A stretch of DNA of 64,000 nucleotides from Syntrophales bacterium (GTDB lineage Bacteria; Desulfobacterota; Syntrophia; Syntrophales; PHBD01), in contig DAOSEM010000001.1 in assembly GCA_035363115.1 (NCBI GenBank), forward strand, positions 1,116,001 through 1,180,000, in the 5' to 3' direction. The notes beneath the pieces were generated by a model that saw only the letters and a list, made by a program, of their open reading frames with translations, searched no databases and had not been told where the DNA came from. A program made the translations under genes and the position numbers. Positions 23,135 to 32,444 of the stretch are shown in pieces (positions within the stretch are counted from its first letter, which is position 1; each line of letters begins with the position of its first letter).

Positions 23135-24883
23135 ATGAACCGAGACCAGAGCAGGGCCGAGGCGCTGTTTCTGCCCCGGTCCTTCACCACCACGGAAAGC
23201 AACCTGACGGGCTCGTGGCGGTACCTCCGTCCACGCTTCGAGGAGAAGACGGCTCCCTGCAGCGCCGCCTGCCCCGCCGGAGAAGACATCCCCCGCATCG
23301 AAATGCTGACGACCCAGGGCGCCTTCCGGGAGGCCTGGGAGACGATCCTGATGGAGAATCCCTTTCCGGGAGTCTGCGGGCGGGTCTGTTTCCATCCCTG
23401 CGAGGGGGTCTGCAACCGCGGCGGATTCGACTCGGCGGTGGCGGTCCACACGGTGGAGCGCTTCCTGGCCGACTCGGCCGTCCGCAACGAATTCCGGTCC
23501 GACCTGGGACGGCTTCCAGCCCGGAAGGAGCGGATCGCCATCGTCGGGTCCGGTCCCGCCGGCCTGTCGGCGGCCTGGTTCCTGGCCCGCCTGGGATACG
23601 GCGTCCGCGTCCTGGAGGCCCTTCCGGAGCCGGGAGGAATCCTGCGCTGGGGCATCCCCGCCTACCGTCTGCCGCCCTCGGCCCTCCGGCCGGAGATCGC
23701 CCGCCTGGAAGCCCTGGGCATCGAAATCAGGACGGACTGCCGGATCGACCGGGCAGGCCTGGAGTCCCTGGAGCGGGATTATGACGCCGTCTTTCTCGGC
23801 TGCGGATTCGGAAAGGACCGGCCGCTGGGAATCCCCGGGGAGGAGGAGCGGGGAGTCGAAGACGGGCTCGCCTTCCTGTCCCGCATCCGCGGCGGTGAGG
23901 AGCCGCGCCTGGAAGGCGTGTCGATTGTCGTGGGCGGGGGAAACACCGCCGTCGACGTCGCCCGGACCGTCGTCCGCCTGGGCGGACGGGCGGTCATTGC
24001 CTACCGGCGCCGCCGCCGGGACATGCCGGCCTTCGACGAAGAGCTGCAGATGGCCCTGGAGGAGGGGGTCGAGCTCCGGGAGCTCATGGCGCCCGCGGGT
24101 GTCGCGCGCCGGAACGGGAAGCTTGCGATCACGTTCCGCCGGATGAAGATCGAGGGCGAGGACGCCGACGGACGGGGGCGCATCGTCCCGGACGGCGAGG
24201 CGACGCTGGAGGTGGAGGCGGACCGCCTGTTCACGGCCGCCGGCGCCGGTGCCGCCGAGGACTGGCATCTGCCGCCCCGGAAGGAGACGGGCCTCGTCCG
24301 GCTCAGCCACACCGTCCTCACCGCGTCGGAAGGCCGTCCGGTGCGGGTGTACGGCGGCGACACGACGAACGACGTCCAGATGGTCGTCACCGCCGTTGCC
24401 TCGGGCAAGCAGGCTGCCCTGGCCCTGGACGTCCTGTTCCGGGAGGGGCCGGCGGCCGTCACGGAGCGGCTCTCCGCATGCGCCGTCGGGCCCGGGCCGT
24501 CGCTTTCCATGGAAATCTACACCGGCGGCCCCCGTGGTCTCCGGACCCGTCATGTTGTCCTGCCGGAGGAGATCAACACGGACTACTTCGCCTTCGAGCC
24601 CCGGATCACCCAGCCGCGCCTCCTGGTAGACGAGCGGTCCCGCTCCTTCGCCGAGATCGACTTGAAGATCTCCGCCGGGCTGGCCATGCGGGAAGCGGGC
24701 CGATGCTTCAACTGCGGCATCTGCAACGGTTGCGACAACTGCTACCTCTTCTGCCCCGACGTATCCATCGCCCGCGGCCGGGAAGGGGAGAACCGCCGGA
24801 TCAACTACGACTACTGCAAGGGGTGCGGGCTCTGCGTGGTGGAGTGTCCCCGCAACGCCATGACCCTGGAGGGGGAATCATGA
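23135..24883 (+). CDS. NAD(P)H oxidoreductase fused to PorD-type ferredoxin domain
   Basis: 582 residues. The N-terminal region has the Fe-S cysteine set of GltD-like enzymes (APCSAACPAGEDIPR; PFPGVCGRVCFHPCEGVCNRG, about residues 37-100). Then comes an FAD site AIVGSGPAGLSAAW (about 132-145) with the LPEPGGILRWGIPAYRLP signature, and an NAD(P)H site VVGGGNTAVDVART (about 266-279). The C-terminal ~75 residues are a two-cluster delta subunit (CFNCGICNGCDNCYLFCPD and CKGCGLCVVECP). So one polypeptide carries electrons between NAD(P)H and the 2-oxoacid oxidoreductase. ATG at 23135 has GGGAGGGGA upstream. In phenylglyoxylate:NAD oxidoreductase these are separate subunits. Confidence 0.9.
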   Translation: MNRDQSRAEALFLPRSFTTTESNLTGSWRYLRPRFEEKTAPCSAACPAGEDIPRIEMLTTQGAFREAWETILMENPFPGVCGRVCFHPCEGVCNRGGFDSAVAVHTVERFLADSAVRNEFRSDLGRLPARKERIAIVGSGPAGLSAAWFLARLGYGVRVLEALPEPGGILRWGIPAYRLPPSALRPEIARLEALGIEIRTDCRIDRAGLESLERDYDAVFLGCGFGKDRPLGIPGEEERGVEDGLAFLSRIRGGEEPRLEGVSIVVGGGNTAVDVARTVVRLGGRAVIAYRRRRRDMPAFDEELQMALEEGVELRELMAPAGVARRNGKLAITFRRMKIEGEDADGRGRIVPDGEATLEVEADRLFTAAGAGAAEDWHLPPRKETGLVRLSHTVLTASEGRPVRVYGGDTTNDVQMVVTAVASGKQAALALDVLFREGPAAVTERLSACAVGPGPSLSMEIYTGGPRGLRTRHVVLPEEINTDYFAFEPRITQPRLLVDERSRSFAEIDLKISAGLAMREAGRCFNCGICNGCDNCYLFCPDVSIARGREGENRRINYDYCKGCGLCVVECPRNAMTLEGES

Positions 24884-26058
24884 AACGGGTCCTCGAGGGA
24901 AGCCATGCCGTGGCCGAGGCGGTCCGGCTGGCCAACGTCCAGGTCATCTCGGCGTACCCCATCACGCCGCAGACGCACATCGTGGAGATCCTCTCGGACT
25001 ATTGCGCCTCGGGAAAGATGAACGCCCGCTTCCTCCGGGTCGAGAGCGAGCACTCCTGCCTGGCGGCCCTGATCGGCGCCCAGAGCACCGGCGTCCGGAC
25101 CTTCACCGCCACCTCCTCCCAGGGGCTGGCCCTGATGCACGAGCTCCTGCACTGGGCCTCCGGGGCGCGCCTGCCCATCGTCATGGCGGAGGTGAACCGG
25201 GCCCTGGCACCGGGGTGGAACATCTGGACGGACCAGAGCGACAGCCTGGCCCAGCGGGACACCGGCTGGATGCAGTTCTACTGCGAGGACGCCCAGGAGG
25301 TCCTCGATACGATGCTGATGGCCTACCGACTGGCGGAGATGGTGAACCTTCCGGCCATGGTGGTCCTGGACGCCTTTTTCCTGTCCCACACGTATGAGCC
25401 GGTGGACATCCCGGAGCAGGAGGAGGTGGACCGCTTCCTGCCGGCATACGCGCCGGGCTTCCGCCTGGACACGGCCCATCCCTTCGCCCTGAGCCCCCTG
25501 GTGGCGCCGAACGCCTACATGGAGATGCGCCGGGAGATCGCCGCCGCCATGGAGGACGTCCTGGTGAAGCTCGACGCCGTGGAAGAAGAGTTCGCCGGGG
25601 TCTTCGGCCGCCGCTACGGTGCCGTGGAGGCGGTCCGCTGCGAGGACGCGGAGATCGTACTCGTGACCAGCGGAACGGTGACGAGCACCGCGCGCATTCT
25701 CCTGGAAGAGCTGCGGGCGAAGGGGGAGAAGGTGGGCATTCTGAAGATCAAGCTCTTCCGGCCGTTTCCGGTGGAGGCCATCCGCCGGGCCCTGGCGGGG
25801 GCAAAGAAAGTCGCCGTGGTGGACCGCAACTTCTCCTTCGGGGCGACGGGCATCTTCGCCCAGGAGGTGCGGGCCGCCGTGTGCAACGTGCCGGACCATC
25901 CGCCCGTCTTTGGGTTCATCGCCGGCCTGGGAGGCCGGGATGTCACGACGACGGTGCTGGCGTCGATGATCGAACAGACAAAAGCCGCCGGGGTTCCGCC
26001 GGCGGAGAGCATCTGGATCGGGCTTACGGAGGCGGCCTATGCAACTGGACGTCCTTGA
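24880..26058 (+). CDS. porA: 2-oxoacid:acceptor oxidoreductase, alpha subunit
   Basis: 392 residues. The PorA signature VISAYPITPQTHIVEIL (about 20-36) and ESEHSCLAALIGAQSTGVRTFTATSSQGLALMHE region are conserved, and the C-terminal transketolase-like domain includes VTSGTVTSTARI. It forms the catalytic core with PorB. The ATG overlaps the preceding stop by 4 bp, and its 3' end overlaps porB by 20 bp. Which 2-oxoacid is used (pyruvate, branched-chain, phenylglyoxylate or indolepyruvate) cannot be fixed from motifs alone. Confidence 0.9.
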   Translation: MKRVLEGSHAVAEAVRLANVQVISAYPITPQTHIVEILSDYCASGKMNARFLRVESEHSCLAALIGAQSTGVRTFTATSSQGLALMHELLHWASGARLPIVMAEVNRALAPGWNIWTDQSDSLAQRDTGWMQFYCEDAQEVLDTMLMAYRLAEMVNLPAMVVLDAFFLSHTYEPVDIPEQEEVDRFLPAYAPGFRLDTAHPFALSPLVAPNAYMEMRREIAAAMEDVLVKLDAVEEEFAGVFGRRYGAVEAVRCEDAEIVLVTSGTVTSTARILLEELRAKGEKVGILKIKLFRPFPVEAIRRALAGAKKVAVVDRNFSFGATGIFAQEVRAAVCNVPDHPPVFGFIAGLGGRDVTTTVLASMIEQTKAAGVPPAESIWIGLTEAAYATGRP

Positions 26059-26920
26059 TCAGGAACTGATGTGCTCGGGCCATGTGGGCTGCCCGGGATG
26101 CGGGGCTACCATCGCCATGCGCTTTTTCCTGAAGACCCTCGGGGAAAAAACCGTCATGGTCCTGCCGGCCTGCTGCTGGTCCGTCATCGCGGGACCCTAT
26201 CCCCAGTCCACCCTGAAGATCCCGGTCATCCACTCGGCCTTCGAGACGGGGGGAGCCACCGCCACCGGCGTCCGGGCGGCCCTGGACATGCTGGGAGACA
26301 CCGAGACGACCGTTGTCACCTGGGCCGGCGACGGGGGGACCTTCGACATCGGATTCCAGGCCTTAAGCGGCGCCGTGGAGCGGAACGAGGACTTCATCTA
26401 CGTCTGTTACGACAACGAAGCCTACATGAACACGGGGATCCAGCGCAGTTCCTCGACGCCTTACGGGGCGTGGACGACAACGACGCCGGGCACGCACTGG
26501 AAGCATCTCCGGAAGAAGAACATCGTGGAGGCCCTGGTGGCGCACCGGATTCCCTATGCGGCGACGGCGAACATCGCCTTCCCGGAGGACCTTGTACGGA
26601 AGGCCCGGAAGGCCAAGTCCATCAAGGGCTCCCGGTTCCTTCACATCTATGCGAGCTGTCCCACGGGCTGGCGGATTCCCTCCGAGATGTCCATCAAGAT
26701 CGCCCGCATGGCCGTCCAGACGAACATCTTCCCCCTCTACGAGGTGGAGGACGGCGTCCGGTACACCATCAACTACAAGCCCAGGGAATACCTGGTCCGG
26801 GAATACTTCAAGCTCCAGGGGCGGTTCCGGCACCTGACGGACCAGGATCTGGACGCGATTCAGGAGATGGTGAACGAGGACTGGCAGCTCCTGCTCCGAA
26901 AGGCCGGGGAGCACGCCTGA
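26039..26920 (+). CDS. porB: 2-oxoacid:acceptor oxidoreductase, beta subunit (thiamine diphosphate-binding)
   Basis: 293 residues. Early cluster cysteines are in CSGHVGCPGCGATIAM (about 12-27) and near residue 45 (PACCWSV), and the thiamine-diphosphate/Mg motif GDGGTFDIGFQALSGAVERNEDFIYVCYDNEAYMNTG is at about 99-135. The later Cys in YASCPTGW is also typical. The N-terminus overlaps porA by 20 bp, so translation is coupled. It ends the four-gene operon, 24 bp before the convergent patatin gene. Confidence 0.92.
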   Translation: MQLDVLDQELMCSGHVGCPGCGATIAMRFFLKTLGEKTVMVLPACCWSVIAGPYPQSTLKIPVIHSAFETGGATATGVRAALDMLGDTETTVVTWAGDGGTFDIGFQALSGAVERNEDFIYVCYDNEAYMNTGIQRSSSTPYGAWTTTTPGTHWKHLRKKNIVEALVAHRIPYAATANIAFPEDLVRKARKAKSIKGSRFLHIYASCPTGWRIPSEMSIKIARMAVQTNIFPLYEVEDGVRYTINYKPREYLVREYFKLQGRFRHLTDQDLDAIQEMVNEDWQLLLRKAGEHA

Positions 26921-26944
26921 GCGGCGGGGCCGAGCGGCGGCCGG

Positions 26945-28474
26945 TCATTTCCCATGTACGCTCTCCGCTCCGTCGGGTACAGGCGGCGGTACGGGGGAGG
27001 GCGCAGCGGACTCCGGCCCCCCGGCGGACGCATCCGCACGCAGGGGGAGCACCGGTGCCGGCAGCCGGCCTCCCATATCCCGCACCATGTTCCGGAAGGG
27101 CTCCGACGAGAGGAGCAGTCTCTGCGCGACGCCGCGGAGGCGGTCCACCTCGCCCGCCGGCAGGTAGAGGGAGGTGGGGATGGACTGGAAATACTCCCGT
27201 TCCGCCTGGTCCGGCAGATAATCGAAACTCAGCTCGATGACGTAAAACTCGATGGGCGGCATGCCGGCGGCACGCAGCTCCTCGGACCAGTCCCGCACGT
27301 ATCGCCTCAGGAGGTCGACGGTCTCGAAGTTGTAGCGGTTGATCATGACGGTGGAAGACGCCCCCAGGATCGCCGCCAGGCCCGGGACCTCGTCCAGGAG
27401 GCGCCACCGCGGCTTTTCCCGGGTCTCCGCGTTGACGATGACGAAGGCCATCCGCCGGACTCGGGTGTAGCCCTGCTCCCGCAGGGATTCCCGGATTCCG
27501 CCCCTCACCGCCAGGTACTCCAGGATGCTCCGGAGTCCCAGGTTGTCCGAGACGCCTCCGTCCAGCAGATGAATGTAGGGCTTGCTGCTCCGGTCGAGAT
27601 AGGATGCCATGCTCCTGGCCATGTGGTAGCCGCGGCTGGCCGGATCGGGCCTCTCCAGGGACTTGTTCATCCAGTCGGGGGGCTTCCAGCCGCAGTCTCC
27701 GGCGTAGTTCTTCAGGATCACCGGTGTGAAGGCGCCCGGGAAGGCCGCCGAGGCCGCGACGGCGCGCGCAATGGGGAAACGCTTCCAGTCGGAGCAGATC
27801 AGGGAAAACTGGAGGGTCGTGAAGGGAAAAACCTGGCCGTTGAGGATATCCGTCGCGAGGATCATGACGGCGGGCCGGTCCCGCCTGGGGATGTCTCCCA
27901 GCGTCGCGCCGTCGAAGAGGATCTGGTCGTAGTATTCCTGGGCCATGTCGCTCCTTCCGAAGCGGGGCGACCAGAGACGGGCCCAGTTGAAGGGGCTGAG
28001 GAATCCGGCGATCAGGTGGGACTGGTGGTCCCGGAGGAGAAAGCGCTCGCGGTAGTCGAGGAACATGTCCCGGCCACGGAGTCCGTAGGTGGCCGCTGTG
28101 AAGCTTCCGCCGGAGACGGAGGTGATCAGGTTCACCTCATCCAGGAGGGTGCGGTGGCCCGAGCCCTCTTTCGCCTGGATCTCGATGCGGTCGAGGGCCT
28201 CCAGTACGCCGTAGGACAGCGCCGCCGCCCGGGTCCCCCCGCCGGAGAAGGCCAGGATGAGGAACAGGGGATCGTCCTTTTCAACAATGCCCCGGTCCTG
28301 CGGAGCAACGATCGTCCGCGGTCCCAGCACGGGATTGAGCGGGTACTGGGCCGTGCAGCCGGCCAGGACCGAAAGGATTCCAAGGATCAGGAGACCGAGT
28401 CGGAACGGCCCGCTGCGGAAAGGCGAATACCGTTTTGTGCGCCGGCGACGACCGGACAATCTGGAAGGATCCAT
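26945..28474 (-). CDS. Patatin-like phospholipase lipoprotein
   Basis: 509 residues. A basic N-terminus and hydrophobic segment end at lipobox VLAGC (Cys40), so the enzyme is lipid-anchored outside the cytoplasm, probably in the outer membrane. The patatin oxyanion motif FSGGGTRAA is at about 76-84, the nucleophile serine is in SVSGGSFTAA (Ser121), and the catalytic Asp is in LLDGGVSDNLG (Asp305). Such enzymes hydrolyse acyl chains from phospholipids or other lipids. It is transcribed alone from a strong promoter 30 bp upstream and diverges from a TetR gene. Confidence 0.88.
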   Translation of the reverse strand: MDPSRLSGRRRRTKRYSPFRSGPFRLGLLILGILSVLAGCTAQYPLNPVLGPRTIVAPQDRGIVEKDDPLFLILAFSGGGTRAAALSYGVLEALDRIEIQAKEGSGHRTLLDEVNLITSVSGGSFTAATYGLRGRDMFLDYRERFLLRDHQSHLIAGFLSPFNWARLWSPRFGRSDMAQEYYDQILFDGATLGDIPRRDRPAVMILATDILNGQVFPFTTLQFSLICSDWKRFPIARAVAASAAFPGAFTPVILKNYAGDCGWKPPDWMNKSLERPDPASRGYHMARSMASYLDRSSKPYIHLLDGGVSDNLGLRSILEYLAVRGGIRESLREQGYTRVRRMAFVIVNAETREKPRWRLLDEVPGLAAILGASSTVMINRYNFETVDLLRRYVRDWSEELRAAGMPPIEFYVIELSFDYLPDQAEREYFQSIPTSLYLPAGEVDRLRGVAQRLLLSSEPFRNMVRDMGGRLPAPVLPLRADASAGGPESAAPSPVPPPVPDGAESVHGK

Positions 28475-28503
28475 CGCTTTTCCCCGGGCTCAAGGTGAAG
28501 CGG

Positions 28504-28532
28504 AGTATAGGCCGCACGGCCGGGTCCGTCAA
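28504..28532 (-). promoter_or_regulatory. Strong sigma70-like promoter of the patatin gene
   Basis: On the minus strand TTGACG (28532-28527) and TATACT (28509-28504) are 17 bp apart, each matching consensus at five of six positions. The transcript would begin about 25 nt before the start codon. Confidence 0.65.
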
Positions 28533-28551
28533 GGAGAAGCATTCAATTTCC

Positions 28552-28581
28552 TTGCCTTTCGGCGCCCGATGCCTGTATAGA
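28552..28581 (+). promoter_or_regulatory. Candidate TetR gene promoter
   Basis: TTGCCT (28552-28557) and TATAGA (28576-28581) with an 18-bp spacer, 30 bp before the regulator start. It faces away from the patatin promoter. Confidence 0.45.
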
Positions 28582-28610
28582 GCGACCCAGGACCGGAAAG
28601 GACGAGACGC

Positions 28611-29261
28611 ATGGCGACGGAAGCAGACACGTTTTCCAAACTGAAGATCCGGGAGCGGGAAGCCAGGAAGAACCTGATCGTCAACGCCGCCGAGCGGTCT
28701 TTTGCCGGCAAGCCCTTCAACAAGGTGAGCATGCGGGACATCGCCCGGGAGGCCGGCATCTCGCCCGCGTCCATCTACCGGTATTTCCCGGACCAGCAGA
28801 CCCTCTTCGTGGAGGCCTTTCTCCGGGGCTCCCGCCGCGTCATCGAGTCCTTCCGGGTGGCCGTCGAAGAGAACAGCGGCGTGTCCCTGGAGCGCATTGC
28901 CGGAGAGTTTCTGGACTTCCTGATCGAAAACGATCCCTATTTCCGCATGATGACCCACTTCATGCTGGACGGCTCCTTGAGCCCGGCCCTGGTGGAGCGC
29001 CTCAACGAGGAGTCCCGCCTCCTCATCGACCAGTTCGACTTCCTCTTTGAAACGATGCATGCCAAGGGCGACCGCCGCCTCCTGGCCCATGCCTTCTTCT
29101 CGGCCATGAACGGCATCCTCATCACCTTCCGGGACTATCCCGGCCGTTCAAGGGAAGAGGTGATAGAGCACATGAAGCTGGTCGGCCGGGTGATCGCGAG
29201 GCTCTTCACGCTGAGCATCACGTCGGACGGCTGGGACCGCGGGCTGGGCGTTCAGGCGTGA
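28611..29261 (+). CDS. TetR-family regulator of the acyl-CoA dehydrogenase genes
   Basis: 216 residues. The N-terminal TetR helix-turn-helix spans about 20-66 (LIVNAAERSFAGKPFNKVSMRDIAREAGISPASIYRYFPDQQTL region), and the rest is a helical ligand-binding domain. Many TetR regulators of fatty-acid oxidation bind acyl-CoA. The same-direction acyl-CoA dehydrogenase gene begins 146 bp downstream behind a 16-bp palindrome, so this protein probably represses it; this is inference. Confidence 0.9.
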   Translation: MATEADTFSKLKIREREARKNLIVNAAERSFAGKPFNKVSMRDIAREAGISPASIYRYFPDQQTLFVEAFLRGSRRVIESFRVAVEENSGVSLERIAGEFLDFLIENDPYFRMMTHFMLDGSLSPALVERLNEESRLLIDQFDFLFETMHAKGDRRLLAHAFFSAMNGILITFRDYPGRSREEVIEHMKLVGRVIARLFTLSITSDGWDRGLGVQA

Positions 29262-29319
29262 CAGGGGGGGCGGACTCCGGCCCATTCCCACTCTTTCCAT
29301 TTGTCTTTCCACAAACCAG

Positions 29320-29360
29320 TTGACTTTCGGCAGCGGTCCCGGTTAACAGTGAACACTGTT
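29320..29360 (+). promoter_or_regulatory. Promoter with overlapping 16-bp palindromic operator
   Basis: TTGACT (29320-29325) is a -35 candidate, and the -10 region around 29343-29349 lies inside the perfect inverted repeat AACAGTG-AA-CACTGTT (29345-29360). The start codon is 48 bp downstream. This is the expected place for a TetR repressor site. Confidence 0.6.
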
Positions 29361-29407
29361 TACATCCAGGAACAAACCGCCGGAAACGTATACCAAAGGA
29401 GGTTGCC

Positions 29408-31006
29408 ATGACCCTGCCGAACCGAAACAATCCCTACAAATTCGATGAGTTCTTGGACTGGAGAAAGTCCGTTGACTACTATGCCGACGACCCCTTCATC
29501 CAGAAGGTCGTCCGCTGCTTCACCGGCGCCGAGGCGGAGGCGGTGGACCGGGCGGCCCGGGAGATCTCGAAAAAGGTCTCCTTTCGCTGGCGGGACCTGA
29601 CGGAGCGAATCTCCTGGCCCGAGCGGCGGCCCTTCATGATGCACTACGACGGCCACAACCGCCGCATCGACCGGATCGTCCGCCCGGCGGAGACGGAGAC
29701 CCTCGAGCGGGAGATCTTTTCGGAGGCCCTCTTTTCGGAGAAGACACCGCCCTGGGTAAGGCTCATCAAGATGTACCTGATCTACCAGAACGGCGAGGCC
29801 TGCGTCTCCTGCCCCATCACCTGTACGGAGGGCATGGTGGCTCTTCTCGACCGCTTCGCCGACTCGCCGGAAGCGAAACAGATCCTGCGCCACGCCAAGG
29901 AGGGCATCGACGGCGAATTCGCCATCGGCGCCCAGTACCTCTCGGAGATCCAGGGCGGCTCCGATGTCCCGGCCAACCTTCTGGAGGCGGTCCGGGAGGA
30001 CGGGGGCTGGCGCCTCTACGGCACGAAATTTTTCTGCTCCGCCGCCCACGCCGACTACGCCGTCGTCACGGCAAAGCCCGCGGGCTCGGAGGACGTGGCC
30101 CTCTTCGTCATTCCCTCGTGGCTGCCCGGAAACAGGGAGAAGGAGATCCGCAACGGCTTCACCATCGACCGGATCAAGTGGAAGACGGGAACGAGCGAAC
30201 TGCCCACGGCGGAGATCACCTTCAACGGCGCCGTGGCCTACCCGGCGGGACCCCTGGACCGGGGGCTGGCCAACGTGGTGGGGATCGTCCTGACCTACTC
30301 GCGCCTCACCGTCGGCCTCTCCTGCGCCGCCTTCATGACCCGGGCCGTCCGGGAGGCGAAGCGGTACAGCGAGTTCCGCAGCGCCTTCGGCCTCGTCATC
30401 GGGCAGTTCCCCATGGTGGCCGGCCAGATCGACTGGATGGACCGCTCGGTGAAGCGGAGCACGGCCGGGGCCTTCAAGCTTTACCGGGATTTCCTGACCC
30501 TCGAGGGCGGGCTCAAAGGCGGCCTGGAGACGGGCGAGCCGGAGGCCATGAAGAAGAAGCGCTTCGACATCCGGGAGCTCATCATGCTCCAGAAGATCAC
30601 CGCGTCATGGGACTGCACGGACGTGATCCGCATGGCCATGTCCATCTTCGGCGGCCACGGGATCATGGAGGACTTCTCGTCGCTCCCGCGGCTGTACCGC
30701 GACGCCGCCGTGAATGAGCTCTGGGAGGGGCCGCGAAACGTGCTGCTCACCCAGATGCACCGCGATTTCCAGCGGGCGGCGAAGTGGTATCCCCCGGCGG
30801 AGTTCGTCGGAAGAGTCCTCGAGGGCGCGGATCGATTGTTCATCGAGAAGATGTCCGCGGAGATCACGGAGCTCCTGGCCCATCCGCACCTGTTTGCTCC
30901 CGACGAAAAGACCCTCGATATCTGCCGGCGCTGGGACACCTTCTGCGCCGACCTGACCCACGCCTATCAGGACCTGGCGATGAAGGAAGTGGAGGAAAGC
31001 CGGTAG
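29408..31006 (+). CDS. Acyl-CoA dehydrogenase, AidB-like large type
   Basis: 532 residues, longer than the usual ~380-residue enzymes. An N-terminal extension (about 1-110) precedes the flavin fold: AQYLSEIQGGSDVP (about 178-191) is the FAD motif, KRYSEFRSAFG (about 318-328) is the arginine region, FGGHGIMED is in the C-terminal helical domain, and ELWEGPRNVLLTQ the AidB-like segment. It probably oxidises an acyl-CoA and passes electrons to ETF. AAGGAGGTTGCC precedes the ATG. It is followed after 96 bp by a second acyl-CoA dehydrogenase. Confidence 0.88.
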   Translation: MTLPNRNNPYKFDEFLDWRKSVDYYADDPFIQKVVRCFTGAEAEAVDRAAREISKKVSFRWRDLTERISWPERRPFMMHYDGHNRRIDRIVRPAETETLEREIFSEALFSEKTPPWVRLIKMYLIYQNGEACVSCPITCTEGMVALLDRFADSPEAKQILRHAKEGIDGEFAIGAQYLSEIQGGSDVPANLLEAVREDGGWRLYGTKFFCSAAHADYAVVTAKPAGSEDVALFVIPSWLPGNREKEIRNGFTIDRIKWKTGTSELPTAEITFNGAVAYPAGPLDRGLANVVGIVLTYSRLTVGLSCAAFMTRAVREAKRYSEFRSAFGLVIGQFPMVAGQIDWMDRSVKRSTAGAFKLYRDFLTLEGGLKGGLETGEPEAMKKKRFDIRELIMLQKITASWDCTDVIRMAMSIFGGHGIMEDFSSLPRLYRDAAVNELWEGPRNVLLTQMHRDFQRAAKWYPPAEFVGRVLEGADRLFIEKMSAEITELLAHPHLFAPDEKTLDICRRWDTFCADLTHAYQDLAMKEVEESR

Positions 31007-31102
31007 CGCCCGGGAAGGGGCGTCCGGACCGACTGAAAAAAGCTCCCCGCGCCGCGACCAGCGGTTGCGGGAGAAGAAAAGAATCCTGAAGGGGAGGTTG
31101 CC

Positions 31103-32353
31103 ATGTTCGATTACGTATTGACGCCGGAGCAGATCAAGATCCGCGACGAAGCGCGGGACTTCGTCAAGTCCATTCCCCGCCAGATGGTCCTCGACATGGA
31201 CCAGGACAAGATCAAGTTCCCCAAGGAGTTCCTCCGGGAGGCGGGCCGGCGGAACCTGATGGGCTGCCGTTACCCGAAGAAGTGGGGCGGCCGGGACCTG
31301 GACTGGGTCACGACCGGCACGGTCATGGAGGAGATCGGCACGCTTGGCTACGAGTTCGCCTGTGTCTTCGGCGTCGGGGCGGAGCTGGTCTGTGACGCCA
31401 TCATCCAGCACGGAACCGACGAGCAGAAGGAGAAGTACGTGAAGCCCCTCCTGGCGGGCGAGCTCTTCGCCGCCGAGTGCCTCACGGAGCCCCGGGGCGG
31501 CTCGGATTTCTTCGGGGCCACGTCGAAGGCGGAGGACAAGGGCGACCACTTCCTCCTCAACGGCCAGAAACGGTTCATCGTCGGCGGTGAGGGGGCGGAT
31601 TTCTTCTTCGTCTACGCCCGGACGAACTTCGATCCCAAGGCGAAGCCCCAGGACTGCCTCACGGCTTTCCTCGTCGACCGGGGCCCCGGTGTGGAGACGA
31701 AGTACCTTTACAACCTCCTGGGATGCCGCGGCGGCGGCACGGCGCGGCTTGTCTTCAAGGACGTGAAGGTCCCGAAGGAGAACGTCGTCGGCCGGGTAAA
31801 CGGCGCCTATGACGTCTTCAACACGATGATGATCCCCGAGCGGCTGGGAACGGCGCTGATGACCATCGGCCCCGCCCGGGCGGCGCTGGAGGTGGCCACC
31901 CACTACACGGCCCGGCGCAAGGCTTTCGGACAGATCATTGCCACGTTCGAAGGCGTCAGTTTCCAGGTGGCCGAGGCGGCGATGCTGCTGGACGCCTCCA
32001 GGAGCCTGGGATACGCGACCTGCCTCGCCGTGGACAATAAGGTGGAGCGCGCGCGGGTCCGCCGGATGATCTCGGAGACGAAAAAGTTCATCACCGAGAA
32101 CTGCCAGAAGGTGGTCCACAACTGCATGCAGGTCGTGGGCGGGATCGGGTACACCAACGTCTATCCCCTCGAGCGGATCTACCGCGACATCCGCCTGGCC
32201 TCCATCTGGACGGGCACCAGCGAAGTCATGTCCATGATCGTGGCGCACGAGTGGTACCGGGAGTACTTCAAGGCCCGCATGGCGAAGCTGACCCGCGACA
32301 TCGAGGAGGACGCCGAGGAGGCCTTCGCCGAGGACGAGAAGATCTACGAATAA
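31103..32353 (+). CDS. Acyl-CoA dehydrogenase
   Basis: 416 residues of the standard acyl-CoA dehydrogenase layout: AECLTEPRGGSD (about 126-137) for FAD/substrate, THYTARRKAFGQ (about 268-279), and VVGGIGYTNVYPLERIYRDIRLASIWTGTSEVMSMIVA near 347-385. GGGGAGG precedes the ATG. It shares a transcript with the larger dehydrogenase and ends in an acidic tail (EEDAEEAFAEDEK). A hairpin and T tract follow the stop. Chain-length specificity is not visible. Confidence 0.9.
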   Translation: MFDYVLTPEQIKIRDEARDFVKSIPRQMVLDMDQDKIKFPKEFLREAGRRNLMGCRYPKKWGGRDLDWVTTGTVMEEIGTLGYEFACVFGVGAELVCDAIIQHGTDEQKEKYVKPLLAGELFAAECLTEPRGGSDFFGATSKAEDKGDHFLLNGQKRFIVGGEGADFFFVYARTNFDPKAKPQDCLTAFLVDRGPGVETKYLYNLLGCRGGGTARLVFKDVKVPKENVVGRVNGAYDVFNTMMIPERLGTALMTIGPARAALEVATHYTARRKAFGQIIATFEGVSFQVAEAAMLLDASRSLGYATCLAVDNKVERARVRRMISETKKFITENCQKVVHNCMQVVGGIGYTNVYPLERIYRDIRLASIWTGTSEVMSMIVAHEWYREYFKARMAKLTRDIEEDAEEAFAEDEKIYE

Positions 32354-32364
32354 GGATGGGCGGG

Positions 32365-32402
32365 GCGGATTTTCAATCCGCTACCCTTTCCTCTTTTTTT
32401 TT
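32365..32402 (+). terminator. Intrinsic terminator after the acyl-CoA dehydrogenase operon
   Basis: Stem GCGGATT/AATCCGC with loop TTC (32365-32381), then after 11 bases a run of Ts (about 32393-32402). It lies 12 bp beyond the stop. Confidence 0.6.
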
Positions 32403-32444
32403 ATAGAATCAGGCTCGGATGGGGGGCCGGCATGTGGGAGCGAA

